From Gammaproteobacteria bacterium (GTDB lineage: Bacteria; Pseudomonadota; Gammaproteobacteria; Pseudomonadales; Cellvibrionaceae), in contig SEBV01000006.1 of assembly GCA_004172865.1 (NCBI GenBank), positions 62,001 through 126,000 of the forward strand: 64,000 nt of DNA. The letters are read 5' to 3'. This document shows positions 54,536-64,000 of the stretch, in pieces; position 1 is the stretch's first letter, and every line of letters begins with the position of its first letter. Both the position numbers and the translations under genes were made by a program. The notes beneath the pieces are model-generated. The model was not told the origin of the DNA. It was given only the letters and a program-made list of their open reading frames with translations, and did not search any database.

Positions 54536-55660
54536 TTAACTTAAGACTAAATTATCGCGATGGATTAATTCACTATCATCCTGATAACCTAAAATTTCGA
54601 CAATCAAACTGCTCGGTTTACCGATAATTTTACGCGCTTCATCCGCATGATAATTCACTAAACCACGCGCAATTTCGCGGCCATTTGCGTCAGCGCAAAT
54701 CACCATATCTCCGCGCGTAAAATCGCCACGTACTTCTTTTACACCAACGGGCAATAAACTTTTTCCGAGTTCGCGAACTACGCGCACCGCACCATCATCC
54801 AATACCAATGTGCCGCGAGTTTGTAATTGACCAGAGAGCCAACGCTTGCGCGCTGCTTGTGGTTGTTGCTCGGCCCATAAAAACGTTCCTATGTTTTCAC
54901 CAGCAGCTACTTTTAATAATGCGTCTTCAATACGACCACCAACAATGACGGTGTCTGCACCTGAACGCGCGGCAACGCGTGCGGCGCGAACTTTGGTAAT
55001 CATTCCGCCGCGCCCTAAAGCACCACCGGTTCCGCCCGCCATTTGCTCGAGGCGCGTATCGTCGGCGGCAATTTCGCTGAGCAATTGTGCATCGGGATTT
55101 GAACGCGGGTCGCTGTCGTACATACCTTTTTGATCGGTAAGAATCACCAATAAATCGGCTTCAATTAAATTCGCAACCAGCGCACCGAGCGTATCGTTAT
55201 CGCCAAAACGGATTTCGTCGGTTACTACCGTATCGTTTTCATTAATGACAGGAACAACGTTTAAACCAATAAGTGCTTTTATTGTGGAGCGTGCATTTAA
55301 ATAACGCTGACGCGATGAAAGATCATCGTGATCCAACAACACTTGCGCCGTGAGCAAACCGTAGCGTTGGAATTCGACTTCATAGGTTTGAATCAAACCC
55401 ATTTGCCCAACTGCCGCTGCCGCTTGTAATTGATGAATTTCAGTCGGGCGTGTCGCCCAACCTAAACGGCGCATACCAGCTGCCACCGCACCGGATGACA
55501 CCAACACCAATTCAATACCCTGCAACCGCAGCTTGGCCATTTGCGCAACCCAGCCGGCGATGGCTTCGGCATCAAGCCCGCGGCCATCATTGGTTAGCAA
55601 AGCACTGCCAATTTTTACCACCCAGCGTTTGGCTTGGGGGATGATTTCTCTTTTACTCAT
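54536..55660 (-). CDS. proB: Glutamate 5-kinase ProB
   Basis: ProB phosphorylates glutamate in the first step of proline synthesis. The 374-residue protein has the amino-acid kinase domain ([81 protein letters not shown]) and a C-terminal PUA domain (about 280-360). Feedback inhibition by proline is typical. It stands alone; the obgE-rpmA-rplU genes that precede proB in Pseudomonas are absent, and accA lies upstream instead, beyond 176 bases with a terminator. Confidence 0.95.
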   Translation of the reverse strand: MSKREIIPQAKRWVVKIGSALLTNDGRGLDAEAIAGWVAQMAKLRLQGIELVLVSSGAVAAGMRRLGWATRPTEIHQLQAAAAVGQMGLIQTYEVEFQRYGLLTAQVLLDHDDLSSRQRYLNARSTIKALIGLNVVPVINENDTVVTDEIRFGDNDTLGALVANLIEADLLVILTDQKGMYDSDPRSNPDAQLLSEIAADDTRLEQMAGGTGGALGRGGMITKVRAARVAARSGADTVIVGGRIEDALLKVAAGENIGTFLWAEQQPQAARKRWLSGQLQTRGTLVLDDGAVRVVRELGKSLLPVGVKEVRGDFTRGDMVICADANGREIARGLVNYHADEARKIIGKPSSLIVEILGYQDDSELIHRDNLVLS

Positions 55661-55789
55661 GGAGTTTTTATATCACTGGAAAACGTTAATAATTAACAAC
55701 GGTTGCTGTTCGTTCATGAGCCGCGAATTATTACATATCGCCGCCAGTATGTTGCAAAAGAAGTCTTACGAAACAGGCTGAACACCAAC

Positions 55790-55824
55790 AAAAAAGCCGC
55801 TGATTTTCACCAGCGGCTTTTTTT
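55790..55824. terminator. Terminator after accA
   Basis: AAAAAGCCGCTG / CAGCGGCTTTTT with an eight-base loop. A and T runs on both sides make it able to act in either direction. Confidence 0.92.
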
Positions 55825-55836
55825 AAGTGCGATATT

Positions 55837-56787
55837 TTACGGATTACCGTAACTCATCAAACGTTCGTAGCGACGATCCAACAAGGAATCGAGTGACTCT
55901 GTGCTGAGTTTATCGACTTGTGCGATTAAACGTTCTTGTAGCTTGCGCGACATTGCATCTACATCGCGATGCGCGCCGCCGAGTGGCTCAGGAATTGTTT
56001 CATCCACAATGCCAAGGTCTTGCAGAATTTTTGAAGTAACACCCATCGCCTGTGCAGCTTCCGGCGCTTTGGCAACAGTCTTCCAAATAATATTGGCGCA
56101 GCCTTCCGGGGAAATTACAAAGTAAGTTGAGTACTGCAACATGTTGAGCTGATCGCCCACGCCAATTGCCAGTGCGCCGCCCGAAGAACCTTCGCCAATT
56201 ACGGTGCAGATAATAGGCGTACGTAAACGTGACATGACCGCGAGGTTTTGCGCGATAGATTCGGAAATTCCGCGCTCTTCCGAGTCGATACCAGGATAAG
56301 CACCGGGAGTATCAATTAGGGTAATTACCGGCATTTTAAAACGCTCGGCCATTTCCATTAAACGCAAGGCTTTGCGATAACCTTCCGGCTTTGGCATACC
56401 GAAATTGCGCATCACTTTTTCATGCACGGTGCGGCCTTTTTCTTCGCCGATCACCATCACAGGCTTACCATCCAAACGCGCAACGCCGCCGATAATTGCT
56501 TTGTCATCACCAAAGTGACGGTCGCCGTGGAGTTCTTCGAACTCGGTAAAAATGCGCGGAATATAATCCGACGTGTAGGGACGCTGAGGGTGACGAGCGA
56601 TTTTCACTACGTCCCACGCGGTCAATTTGGAATAGATGGTCTCAGTGAGTTTGCTGCTTTTTTGGCGCAGCTTGGCAATCTCATCAGCGATATTCACATC
56701 GCTGGAATTGCCAACCAATTGTAACTCTTCAATTTTGCCTTCGAGTTCGGCGATGGGCTGTTCAAAATCCAGATAATTCAGATTCAT
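55837..56787 (-). CDS. accA: Acetyl-CoA carboxylase carboxyltransferase subunit alpha
   Basis: AccA pairs with AccD to carboxylate acetyl-CoA to malonyl-CoA for fatty-acid synthesis. The 316-residue protein starts [20 protein letters not shown]. It shows [28 protein letters not shown], then [20 protein letters not shown] with [14 protein letters not shown], and [16 protein letters not shown]. Size and motifs match the gammaproteobacterial form. The order dnaE-accA is the same as in Pseudomonas and E. coli. The 258 bases to dnaE show no gene or clear hairpin. Confidence 0.96.
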   Translation of the reverse strand: MNLNYLDFEQPIAELEGKIEELQLVGNSSDVNIADEIAKLRQKSSKLTETIYSKLTAWDVVKIARHPQRPYTSDYIPRIFTEFEELHGDRHFGDDKAIIGGVARLDGKPVMVIGEEKGRTVHEKVMRNFGMPKPEGYRKALRLMEMAERFKMPVITLIDTPGAYPGIDSEERGISESIAQNLAVMSRLRTPIICTVIGEGSSGGALAIGVGDQLNMLQYSTYFVISPEGCANIIWKTVAKAPEAAQAMGVTSKILQDLGIVDETIPEPLGGAHRDVDAMSRKLQERLIAQVDKLSTESLDSLLDRRYERLMSYGNP

Positions 56788-57045
56788 AGCAATGATTGGC
56801 TCTGTATTTAGGAGTAGGCTTATTGCCGAAAATGTCTATTGCCGAGGTGCCGGTATTTCGCTATCAATTTATTAGGATGAGCTGGGTACGGCACCATAAG
56901 TGGGTCGCTACCTTACGCGAAATGATGCATTTAGTCGACCATTTCTCGCAATATTCCATCATTTAGCACTGATCTTAAATTATGTTTTGATCAAAAAATC
57001 AGCGCGCCATGATCGCTTTAATTGACTGCACAAACATCATGCATT

Positions 57046-60000
57046 TTAGTAGACCAACTTCACTTTCCCGGCGCCATAGTTATCGCGTAAGCGCTGCAAG
57101 AGTTCATCTTCGGGTCGTATATTCCACGCATCACCCAACTTTAACTGGGCTTTAGCATTACTGCGGCGATAATCAATAACCAGCGGGCAGCGCGCCGGAT
57201 GCGTTGAGGTGCCGCGATAAGGCTCCAGAATTTCCGATATCTGACGAATAAAATTGGCCGGTAACGCACCCGACTCCAACTCGAGAGACAACTCCCGCGC
57301 CCGCTCTTCTCGCAACTCGGCAAGCGGGCGAATCGTTAAGGCACGCATTTTAAGCATGCCGCTAAAATCGTCGATGCTGACTTGCCCGGCGATAACCAGC
57401 AAGCCATCTTTCAGTAAAACATCGCGACATTGAATATAAGTATCTGCAAACACAGCGATCTCAATGCGACCCGTGCGATCATCCAGCGTCACAAACGCCA
57501 TGGTATCGCCACGCTTGGTTTTCATGGTGCGCTGCGCAACCACCAAACCAGCTACGGACTGGCGCGGCTTGTCATCGCTCTTGCCTTTTTCGCCGCGCGC
57601 TTCGTATTTATCGGGTTTGAGATCAGCAATGCGCGAACTAACCAAATGCGGCAACTCACTTTCGTATTCATCGATGGGGTGACCAGTTAAATACAACCCA
57701 AGCGTTTCTTTTTCTGCGTGCAAGCGCTCTTTCATAGTCCAGGTGCGCACACGACGAAAATCGCTGTAAGGATCGGTATTGCTATCGCCACTCGCAATCA
57801 TTTCACCAAACAAATCCATCATACCGGCGTTGGTATTTGCAGCGGCTTGCTCCGCAGTTTTTACTGCTTCGCCCATGGAGGAAAACATCACGGCGCGATC
57901 GTGGTCGATATTGTGTTGCGGCGTATTCACCGTCGGGCCGAGGTTATCGGCAGCACCCGAACGAATGAGGGCTTCCAACGCACGTTTGTTGATTTTTTTT
58001 GGGTCGACACGCGAACAGAAATCGAATAGATCTTTGAAGGCGCCGCCTTGGTTACGCGCATTAATGATGGCTTCCACCGGGCCTTCGCCCAAGCCTTTAA
58101 TTGCGCCCAAACCGTAAATAATATTGCCTTCATCGTTTACCGTGAATTTGAATTCGCCGGAGTTTACATCCGGCGGTAGGAGCTTCAATTTCATGTGGCG
58201 ACACTCTTCAATGAAGGTCACCACCTTGTCGGTTTTATCCATATCCGACGAAATAGTCGCCGCCATAAAGTGCGCGGGATAATGTGCTTTCAGCCATGCG
58301 GTTTGATAAGAAACCAGCGCGTAGGCAGCCGAGTGCGACTTGTTAAAGCCGTAGCCCGCAAATTTTTCCACCAAGTCGAAAATACGCGTCGCAAGATCAG
58401 GATCGATTCCTAAACCTTTCGCCCCTTCTGCGAAAACTTCGCGCTGCTTCGCCATTTCCTCGGGTTTCTTTTTACCCATAGCGCGACGCAACATGTCCGC
58501 ACCGCCGAGCGTATAACCCGCCAATACCTGCGCAATCTGCATTACCTGTTCTTGGTAAACGATAACGCCATAGGTCGGCTCAAGTACGGGTTTTAGGCTG
58601 AGATGCTGGAATTTAGCATCAGGATAAGCAACCTGCGCTCGCCCGTGCTTACGGTTAATAAAGTCATCCACCATGCCCGATTCAAGTGGGCCGGGACGGA
58701 AGAGCGCAACCAATGCGATGAGGTCTTCGAGGTTATCCGGCTGCAAACGTTTGATCAGATCTTTCATGCCGCGCGATTCAAGCTGGAATACCGCAGTGGT
58801 TTCAGCGCGCTTTAACAGATCAAACGTGGGCTTGTCATCGAGTGGAATGGCAGATATATCAAGCGGCGCCTCACCGAGTTTCAGGCGCTTTTTGTCGATC
58901 ATAATCCGCGCCCAATCGATAATCGTGAGCGTACGCAAACCGAGGAAGTCGAACTTCACCAGGCCCGCTTCTTCCACGTCATTTTTATCGAATTGGGTTA
59001 CAAGACCGCCGCCGCTTTCATCGCTAAATAGCGGCGCAAAATCGGTAAGTTTGGTCGGTGCGATAACCACGCCACCGGCGTGTTTACCGACGTTACGCGT
59101 TAAGCCTTCGAGCTGAACCGCCATTTCCCAAATTTCTTGTCCATCACCGTCGCCCGCCAAAAACTCTTTAAGGATCGGTTCTTCTTCCAGCGCTTGCGCG
59201 AGCGTCATACCCGGCGTAGGGGGAATCATTTTAGAGAGCTTGTCGGCCAAGCCGTAGGATTTACCTTGCACACGCGCAACGTCACGCACGACCGCTTTTG
59301 CAGCCATGGTACCGAAGGTGATGATCTGGCTTACGGCATCGCGGCCATAGTTATCGGCCACATAGGAAATCACGCGGTCGCGGCCATCCATACAGAAATC
59401 GATATCGAAGTCGGGCATGGAAACCCGTTCCGGGTTCAGGAAACGTTCGAATAGTAAATCGTATTGCAGTGGATCGAGGTCAGTAATCAGCAATACGTAA
59501 GCAACCAGCGAACCCGCACCCGAACCACGACCCGGGCCAACCGGAATATCGTGATCCTTCGCCCACTGAATAAAGTCCATCACGATAAGGAAATAACCGG
59601 GGAAACCCATCTGGATAATAATATCCAACTCGAATTTCAAACGATCGTCGTACACTTTGCGACGCTCAGCGTAATCGGCTGCGGATTTATCCAGAATACG
59701 CTCAAGACGTTTTTCCAAACCTTCTTCAGAAATTTTTCTAAAGAACTCACCTTCCGTTAAACCTTCAGGCACGGGGTACGCGGGCAAAAAATATTTGCCC
59801 ATTTGAATATTTACAGTGCAGCGTTTGGCGATTTCGAGGGAGTTTTCCAGAGCCTCGGGAATATCGCTAAATAATTCCGTCATCTCTTCAGCAGAGCGCA
59901 AATATTGCTGCTCGCTGTAGCGACGCTCGCGACGTGAATCGTCGAGCGCACGACCTTCACTGATACAGACGCGGGCTTCGTGCACTTCAAATTCATCGCG

Positions 60001-60615
60001 ATTTAAAAAGCGTACATCGTTTGTTGCTACAACCGGACACTGTAAAGTTTCTGCAAGCGCGACCGCAGAGTGCAAATAACTTTCATCGTTTTCACGACCG
60101 GTGCGCTGCAACTCCAAATAAAAACGATTGGGGAAATCGCGCATCCACCCCTGCAATAATTCTTGCGCTTGCTCAGCACGACCGGCCAGTAAACACATAC
60201 CGACATCGCCAAACTTTCCGCCGGAAAGCGCAATGGTGCCTTCACTAAATTCGCTGATCCACTCGCGTTGCACATAGGCAACGCCTTGCTGTTGGCCTTG
60301 ACGCCAGGCGCGGGAAATTAATTCAATAATATTTTTGTAGCCGGTGTTATTCATCGCCAACAAAGTAATGATTGTCGGCTTGCCCTCGCTGTCGCTACTG
60401 GCCATCCAAAAATCGCTGCCGATAATTGGCTTAATACCTGCACCTTGCGCGGCTTTGTAAAATTTAATCAGCCCGTAAAAATTACATTGATCGCTAATAC
60501 CACACGCAGGCATATCCAGCTCAGCTACGCGCTTAACGAGCTTCTTAATTCGCACCAAACTATCGACAAGCGAAAATTCAGTATGCAGGCGTAAATGTAC
60601 AAAATTTGCGGTCAT
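57046..60615 (-). CDS. dnaE: DNA polymerase III alpha subunit DnaE
   Basis: DnaE is the replicative polymerase catalytic subunit. The 1189-residue protein begins with the PHP domain ([20 protein letters not shown]). The polymerase active site includes [16 protein letters not shown] (the catalytic Asp pair) and [16 protein letters not shown]. Later blocks are [20 protein letters not shown] and the finger/thumb motif [20 protein letters not shown]. The C-terminal part has the OB-fold region ([20 protein letters not shown]). It is slightly longer than E. coli DnaE (1160). Neighbours rnhB and accA are as expected. Confidence 0.96.
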   Translation of the reverse strand: MTANFVHLRLHTEFSLVDSLVRIKKLVKRVAELDMPACGISDQCNFYGLIKFYKAAQGAGIKPIIGSDFWMASSDSEGKPTIITLLAMNNTGYKNIIELISRAWRQGQQQGVAYVQREWISEFSEGTIALSGGKFGDVGMCLLAGRAEQAQELLQGWMRDFPNRFYLELQRTGRENDESYLHSAVALAETLQCPVVATNDVRFLNRDEFEVHEARVCISEGRALDDSRRERRYSEQQYLRSAEEMTELFSDIPEALENSLEIAKRCTVNIQMGKYFLPAYPVPEGLTEGEFFRKISEEGLEKRLERILDKSAADYAERRKVYDDRLKFELDIIIQMGFPGYFLIVMDFIQWAKDHDIPVGPGRGSGAGSLVAYVLLITDLDPLQYDLLFERFLNPERVSMPDFDIDFCMDGRDRVISYVADNYGRDAVSQIITFGTMAAKAVVRDVARVQGKSYGLADKLSKMIPPTPGMTLAQALEEEPILKEFLAGDGDGQEIWEMAVQLEGLTRNVGKHAGGVVIAPTKLTDFAPLFSDESGGGLVTQFDKNDVEEAGLVKFDFLGLRTLTIIDWARIMIDKKRLKLGEAPLDISAIPLDDKPTFDLLKRAETTAVFQLESRGMKDLIKRLQPDNLEDLIALVALFRPGPLESGMVDDFINRKHGRAQVAYPDAKFQHLSLKPVLEPTYGVIVYQEQVMQIAQVLAGYTLGGADMLRRAMGKKKPEEMAKQREVFAEGAKGLGIDPDLATRIFDLVEKFAGYGFNKSHSAAYALVSYQTAWLKAHYPAHFMAATISSDMDKTDKVVTFIEECRHMKLKLLPPDVNSGEFKFTVNDEGNIIYGLGAIKGLGEGPVEAIINARNQGGAFKDLFDFCSRVDPKKINKRALEALIRSGAADNLGPTVNTPQHNIDHDRAVMFSSMGEAVKTAEQAAANTNAGMMDLFGEMIASGDSNTDPYSDFRRVRTWTMKERLHAEKETLGLYLTGHPIDEYESELPHLVSSRIADLKPDKYEARGEKGKSDDKPRQSVAGLVVAQRTMKTKRGDTMAFVTLDDRTGRIEIAVFADTYIQCRDVLLKDGLLVIAGQVSIDDFSGMLKMRALTIRPLAELREERARELSLELESGALPANFIRQISEILEPYRGTSTHPARCPLVIDYRRSNAKAQLKLGDAWNIRPEDELLQRLRDNYGAGKVKLVY

Positions 60616-60678
60616 GGTTTTTCAATAAGTGGTGTGGAAGTTTTCAGAAGATTTTGTCTGGCAGGCCGAATCAAAAAA

Positions 60679-60963
60679 TCAATAACGACAAACAAATTTT
60701 AAATCACTGATCAATATCCACAAGGCATTTGGAATTTCGTTGTGACTCGCCAAACCCAAATTCGATAAATCGCGGTCGAATTTTAGTAGCACACGATCAA
60801 CATCTTTAGCTAATTCAACAACTGCTTTGGAGCCGATCAACAACCAATAATTTTCTTCAGCTTTTGTGTCGTGCGGTGCATTCAAACTGCCATTAAACGA
60901 TTTCAACACAACACGTTTGCCGGGTTTTAAATGATGAATATCTGCGTCACAGATATCCGCCAT
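60679..60963 (-). CDS. Unrecognised 94-residue protein coupled to rnhB
   Basis: The product has no signal peptide or membrane segment. It begins [20 protein letters not shown], continues with FNGSLNAPHDTKAEENYWLL and ends DLKFVCRY. I do not recognise a family. Its ATG shares one base with the rnhB stop (TGATG), so it should be translated together with rnhB. The codon before is TTG, which is why the frame looks one codon longer. It ends 63 bases before dnaE. In Pseudomonas I recall no such gene at this place. Coding by position and coupling; function unknown. Confidence 0.6.
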   Translation of the reverse strand: MADICDADIHHLKPGKRVVLKSFNGSLNAPHDTKAEENYWLLIGSKAVVELAKDVDRVLLKFDRDLSNLGLASHNEIPNALWILISDLKFVCRY

Positions 60964-61571
60964 CAAAATAACTCAATCTGTTCAATTTGAGCGCGCACGG
61001 GTGCAAAACTTTTGCGATGAATGGCGGTAATTCCCAACCGTATCAATGCATCCATATGCACTTTGGTTGGATAGCCTTTGTGATCCGCCATGCCGTAACC
61101 CGGATACTGTTTATCAAACTCAATCATCTCACGGTCGCGCACAACTTTCGCCAAAATGGACGCGGCACTAATTGCCTGTACACGACTATCACCTTTTACA
61201 ACGGCTTCGGCTGTGTATTTCCATTTGGGTAATTTATTGCCATCGACCAAAACATATTCAGGTTCAATATGAAGCCCTTGCACGGCACGATGCATTGCCA
61301 GCAAACTCGCTTGTAAAATATTGATCTCATCAATTTCATCAACAGATGCACGCGCTACGCACCAACTTTTGGCTTTGAGTTTTATTTCATCGAATAAAAG
61401 TTCGCGTTTTTTTTCGGTAAGTTTTTTCGAATCATCTAATCCCATTATAGGATTTTCAGGATCAAGAATTACGGCAGCAGCTACAACATCGCCAGCCAAA
61501 GGCCCACGGCCTACTTCATCGCAACCCGCTAATAAAATGCCTTGATAACTACAGATGAAAGGTTCAAACAT
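60963..61571 (-). CDS. rnhB: Ribonuclease HII
   Basis: RNase HII removes ribonucleotides from DNA. The 202-residue protein carries the catalytic acids in [20 protein letters not shown] (Asp-Glu), LVDGNKLP and [14 protein letters not shown], and ends [15 protein letters not shown] then HRKSFAPV. The ATG at 61571 is preferred over an in-frame TTG five codons earlier. It lies 15 bases after lpxB, with which it forms the lpxA-lpxB-rnhB run typical of gammaproteobacteria. Confidence 0.95.
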   Translation of the reverse strand: MFEPFICSYQGILLAGCDEVGRGPLAGDVVAAAVILDPENPIMGLDDSKKLTEKKRELLFDEIKLKAKSWCVARASVDEIDEINILQASLLAMHRAVQGLHIEPEYVLVDGNKLPKWKYTAEAVVKGDSRVQAISAASILAKVVRDREMIEFDKQYPGYGMADHKGYPTKVHMDALIRLGITAIHRKSFAPVRAQIEQIELF

Positions 61572-61586
61572 AGAATAATTCCGCAA

Positions 61587-62729
61587 CTACTTTCTATTAA
61601 TAAGCTTCGCAATTGCAGCAGCAGCGCGCACGCTGGCATCACGCTTTAAAATACCGTGCATATCTGCAAATGTATTAACTAATTCTTGTGTCTCTTCAGG
61701 ATTTTCAAAATAATTCATAATCGCAGCACTCAACTTTTCAGGAGTCGCTTGATTTTGTAACAACTCGGGCACCAAGGGTTTATTAGCCAATAAATTCGGC
61801 AGCGCCACATAAGGTGTTTTAATAAGCCACGAAAAAATTTTGAACGTAAGTGGCGCCATTTTGTAAGCAACAACCATTGGCTTCTTTAAGAGTAAGGCCT
61901 CAAGAGTTACAGTTCCCGATGCTAATAACAACACATCCGCCGCCGCCATCACCTTAAGTGAATTGCCATTAAATAACTGCACTGAAAAATCGACGTAATC
62001 GTTGAGCTGCAAATGCAATTGACGGTAGCGATCTGAATTCGCCGCTGGAATATAAAATAATAATTCCGGGTCTTGCTCCAGACAAAAAACTGCCGTGTGC
62101 ATAAACAAACTGCCCATGCGTTCAACTTCACTCGCACGACTGCCTGGCAACAAAGCGACCACGCGCGCATGCTCGGGAATACCTAACTCACGGCGCGCCT
62201 GGAACTTATCAACATGCTGGGGAATTTCATCGGCCAGGTGATGACCAACAAACTCTACCGGAACATTATGCTTTTCATAAAACGCCGCTTCAAAGGGTAA
62301 AAGCGTGAGCATTAAATCGACAGATTTTGCAATTTTAAAAATACGCTTTTGTCGCCAGGCCCATACTGATGGACTGACGTAGTGAACGGTTTTAATGCCT
62401 TTTTCTTTGAGCGAACCCTCAAGGGAAATCGTGAAGTCCGGTGAATCTATTCCGATAAAAACAGCAGGCGGGTTGGCAATAAAATGTTCGCGTAAAAATT
62501 TACGAATCCGCAATAGTTCAGGTAAACGTTTTAGCGGTTCAACGAACCCCATTACAGCGAGGCGATCTTGCGGGAAAAAAGAATGGAAACCCAATTCCAA
62601 CATGCGCGGGCCACCGATGCCGGAGAATTCTGCGTTGGGATAAAGTTTACGTAACTCGGCGATTAATGCTGCGCCTAGAATATCGCCGGACGCTTCACCA
62701 ACAACGATACCTATGTGTATGCGTTCCAT
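61587..62729 (-). CDS. lpxB: Lipid-A-disaccharide synthase LpxB
   Basis: LpxB condenses UDP-diacylglucosamine with lipid X to lipid A disaccharide. The 380-residue protein starts IHIGIVVGEASGDILGAALI and shows SGIGGPRM, the MGFVEPLKRLPEL block, GIDSPDFTISLE, TVHYVSPSVWAWRQKRI, FVGHHLADEI, LLPGSRASEVERM and SGTVTLEALLLKKPMVVAYK. It is a GT19 glycosyltransferase of usual length. It follows lpxA after 68 AT-rich bases. Confidence 0.96.
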   Translation of the reverse strand: MERIHIGIVVGEASGDILGAALIAELRKLYPNAEFSGIGGPRMLELGFHSFFPQDRLAVMGFVEPLKRLPELLRIRKFLREHFIANPPAVFIGIDSPDFTISLEGSLKEKGIKTVHYVSPSVWAWRQKRIFKIAKSVDLMLTLLPFEAAFYEKHNVPVEFVGHHLADEIPQHVDKFQARRELGIPEHARVVALLPGSRASEVERMGSLFMHTAVFCLEQDPELLFYIPAANSDRYRQLHLQLNDYVDFSVQLFNGNSLKVMAAADVLLLASGTVTLEALLLKKPMVVAYKMAPLTFKIFSWLIKTPYVALPNLLANKPLVPELLQNQATPEKLSAAIMNYFENPEETQELVNTFADMHGILKRDASVRAAAAIAKLINRK

Positions 62730-62797
62730 TTCCTAGCCCTAATAAAAATTTCTTGTTGTTCTTTTTTATTTTCGTTTTTGAAACAATAAAATAATTT

Positions 62798-63568
62798 TTA
62801 TCTCACAATACCGCGGGTTGATTCTTTGATGGATTGAATTAATGGCTGCAAAGCTTCGCAATCCGGTAGTAGCGCATTCAACTCAACCAAGACTTCATCA
62901 ATCGTCAAACCACGACGATAAATTAATTTGTAAGCTTTGGTGATGGTTGCAATATCTTCAGAGCTAAAACCACGACGACGCAAACCTTCTGAGTTAATAC
63001 TTTTTGCTTCTGCAGGGCTACCGGTAACCATAACGTAAGCAGGAATATCTTTACCAACAGCAGTGCCCATACCGGTGAAACTATGCGTGCCGATTCGACA
63101 AAATTGATGCACAAGTGTGTAGCCGCTAAGTATTGCCCAATCACCAATATGAACATGGCCAGCCAAGGCCGTGTTGTTCACCAAAATACAATGATTGCCT
63201 ATGACGCTGTCATGACCGACATGTACGTAGGCCATAATTAAATTGTGATTGCCGATTGTAGTTTCATTGCGATCCTGAATCGTGCCGCGATGAATAGTTA
63301 CACCTTCTCGAATCGTATTGTGATCGCCGATCACAAGACGCGTTGGCTCACCTTTGTATTTTAAATCCGGAGTATCTTCACCCACTGATGAAAACTGGTA
63401 AATATGATTGTGCTTACCAATGACGGTTGGACCTTTAATCACGACATGGGACGCAACGATAGTTCCTTCACCAATTTCTACATCGGGCCCGATAATTGTC
63501 CACGGACCGACCTGAACATCAGGTGCAAGTTTTGCGCTGGGATGAATTATTGCGTGTGCATCAATCAA
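62798..63568 (-). CDS. lpxA: UDP-N-acetylglucosamine acyltransferase LpxA
   Basis: LpxA adds the first 3-hydroxyacyl chain to UDP-GlcNAc in lipid A synthesis. The 256-residue protein is a left-handed beta-helix of hexapeptide repeats (IHPSAKLAPDVQVGPWTIIG and on). It carries YVHVGHDSVIGNHCILVNN, with the catalytic His, then LVHQFCRIGTHSFTGMG. The C-terminal helical part ends ESTRGIVR. The start codon appears to be TTG at 63568; no in-frame ATG precedes the conserved N-terminus and GAG lies upstream. It is 62 bases after fabZ. Confidence 0.94.
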   Translation of the reverse strand: MIDAHAIIHPSAKLAPDVQVGPWTIIGPDVEIGEGTIVASHVVIKGPTVIGKHNHIYQFSSVGEDTPDLKYKGEPTRLVIGDHNTIREGVTIHRGTIQDRNETTIGNHNLIMAYVHVGHDSVIGNHCILVNNTALAGHVHIGDWAILSGYTLVHQFCRIGTHSFTGMGTAVGKDIPAYVMVTGSPAEAKSINSEGLRRRGFSSEDIATITKAYKLIYRRGLTIDEVLVELNALLPDCEALQPLIQSIKESTRGIVR

Positions 63569-63630
63569 GATAAATTCTCGTCACTAAGTAGATTTTCAAT
63601 AACTATAATTTGTCGACTAACTTACACCTT

Positions 63631-64000
63631 TTATATTTTGCGATCCGCGCACAGAATTGTGGCAGAAGCGGCCAGCACTCCATCCACAGACGCTTTACAT
63701 TCAAACTTCCAGATGCCGCGCTTTTCAGAGACAACACGGGATTCCAACTGCAAACGATCACCAGGAATAACTTGACGCTTGAAGCGCACATTATCAGCAG
63801 CAGCGAACAAATAAATTGAACCATCTTCCGGTTTTTTATTCATAGTTTTGAATCCGAGAATACCGGATGCTTGCGCCATAGCTTCAATAATCATTACACC
63901 GGGAAATATCGGCGCTTGAGGAAAATGTCCGTTAAAAACTTCCTCGTTAGCGGTGATATTTTTGTAGGCAATAATGGATTCACCTTCAATCAACTCAACT
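63631..64000 (-). CDS. fabZ: 3-hydroxyacyl-ACP dehydratase FabZ (partial, N-terminus outside window)
   Basis: FabZ dehydrates 3-hydroxyacyl-ACP in fatty-acid elongation. The visible ~123 residues run from VELIEGESIIAYKNIT through the hot-dog fold. The catalytic region is NGHFPQAPIFPGVMIIEAMA, followed by GDRLQLESRVVSEKRGIW and the final ATILCADRK. The frame is open to the window edge; about 20-25 N-terminal residues, including the usual LPHRYPFLLVD block, should lie beyond it. It belongs to the lpxD-fabZ-lpxA-lpxB-rnhB operon. Confidence 0.94.
   Translation of the reverse strand, partial: VELIEGESIIAYKNITANEEVFNGHFPQAPIFPGVMIIEAMAQASGILGFKTMNKKPEDGSIYLFAAADNVRFKRQVIPGDRLQLESRVVSEKRGIWKFECKASVDGVLAASATILCADRKI

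Noticed and set aside
57718-58117. Overlapping + strand frames within dnaE
   Set aside because: They lie antisense to clear DnaE polymerase sequence.

Overview
The window looks like chromosome from a gammaproteobacterium close to Pseudomonas, most likely Cellvibrionaceae (Cellvibrio-like). Gene order repeatedly follows Pseudomonas: lptD|amgK-murU; an unknown gene-fimX|serB-ahpA-like; mpl..ubiX; pilR..fimU-pilV-pilW-pilX-pilY1-pilE-ispH-fkpB-ileS-ribF-murJ; and fabZ-lpxA-lpxB-rnhB-dnaE-accA. Polyserine linkers, a habit of Cellvibrio and Saccharophagus secreted proteins, appear in PilY1. I saw no insertion sequence, prophage, CRISPR array, tRNA or rRNA.

Layout. 1-3660: lptD (partial) divergent from the cell-wall recycling pair amgK-murU. 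3797-8005: an unknown protein followed by FimX, a degenerate GGDEF/EAL c-di-GMP effector of type IV pili. 8460-13626: an OmpA-type protein, serB, an AhpA-like membrane protein and an outer-membrane barrel. 13745-16944: a two-domain ornithine-lipid synthase candidate (olsF) behind a possible Pho box, then mpl. 17012-18324: two tandem PEP-CTERM paralogues. 18531-21763: ubiX, HMG-CoA lyase, a DUF2288 protein and pilR. 21791-30345: the minor-pilin/PilY1 cluster plus a divergent fimT. 30353-37955: ispH-fkpB-ileS-mgtC-ribF-murJ, without lspA in its usual slot. 38072-45177: an outer-membrane barrel, SOS-controlled yebG, a run of hairpins that may be a structured RNA, an epimerase pair, a periplasmic GDPD, a DCC protein and a hybrid histidine kinase. 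45309-49684: a porin behind a possible Pho box, divergent from a GbsR-type regulator and cydAB. 49809-54277: a lipoprotein/TonB-receptor pair. 54536-64000: proB, accA, dnaE, a small unknown gene, rnhB, lpxB, lpxA and fabZ (partial).

Themes. Type IV pilus functions recur (FimX, PilR, minor pilins, PilY1, FimT). A second theme is a possible phosphate-starvation set: candidate PhoB boxes precede the ornithine-lipid synthase, a porin and the lipoprotein/TonB-receptor operon. The signals I find most worth checking are the hairpin-rich stretch at 39225-39482 downstream of yebG, the 40-bp perfect palindrome over the promoter of the cydAB-linked regulator, the candidate Pho sites, and the PEP-CTERM pair in which one protein appears to read through an old intergenic palindrome. 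All functional calls come from reading the sequence and recalled family knowledge; no searches were run.
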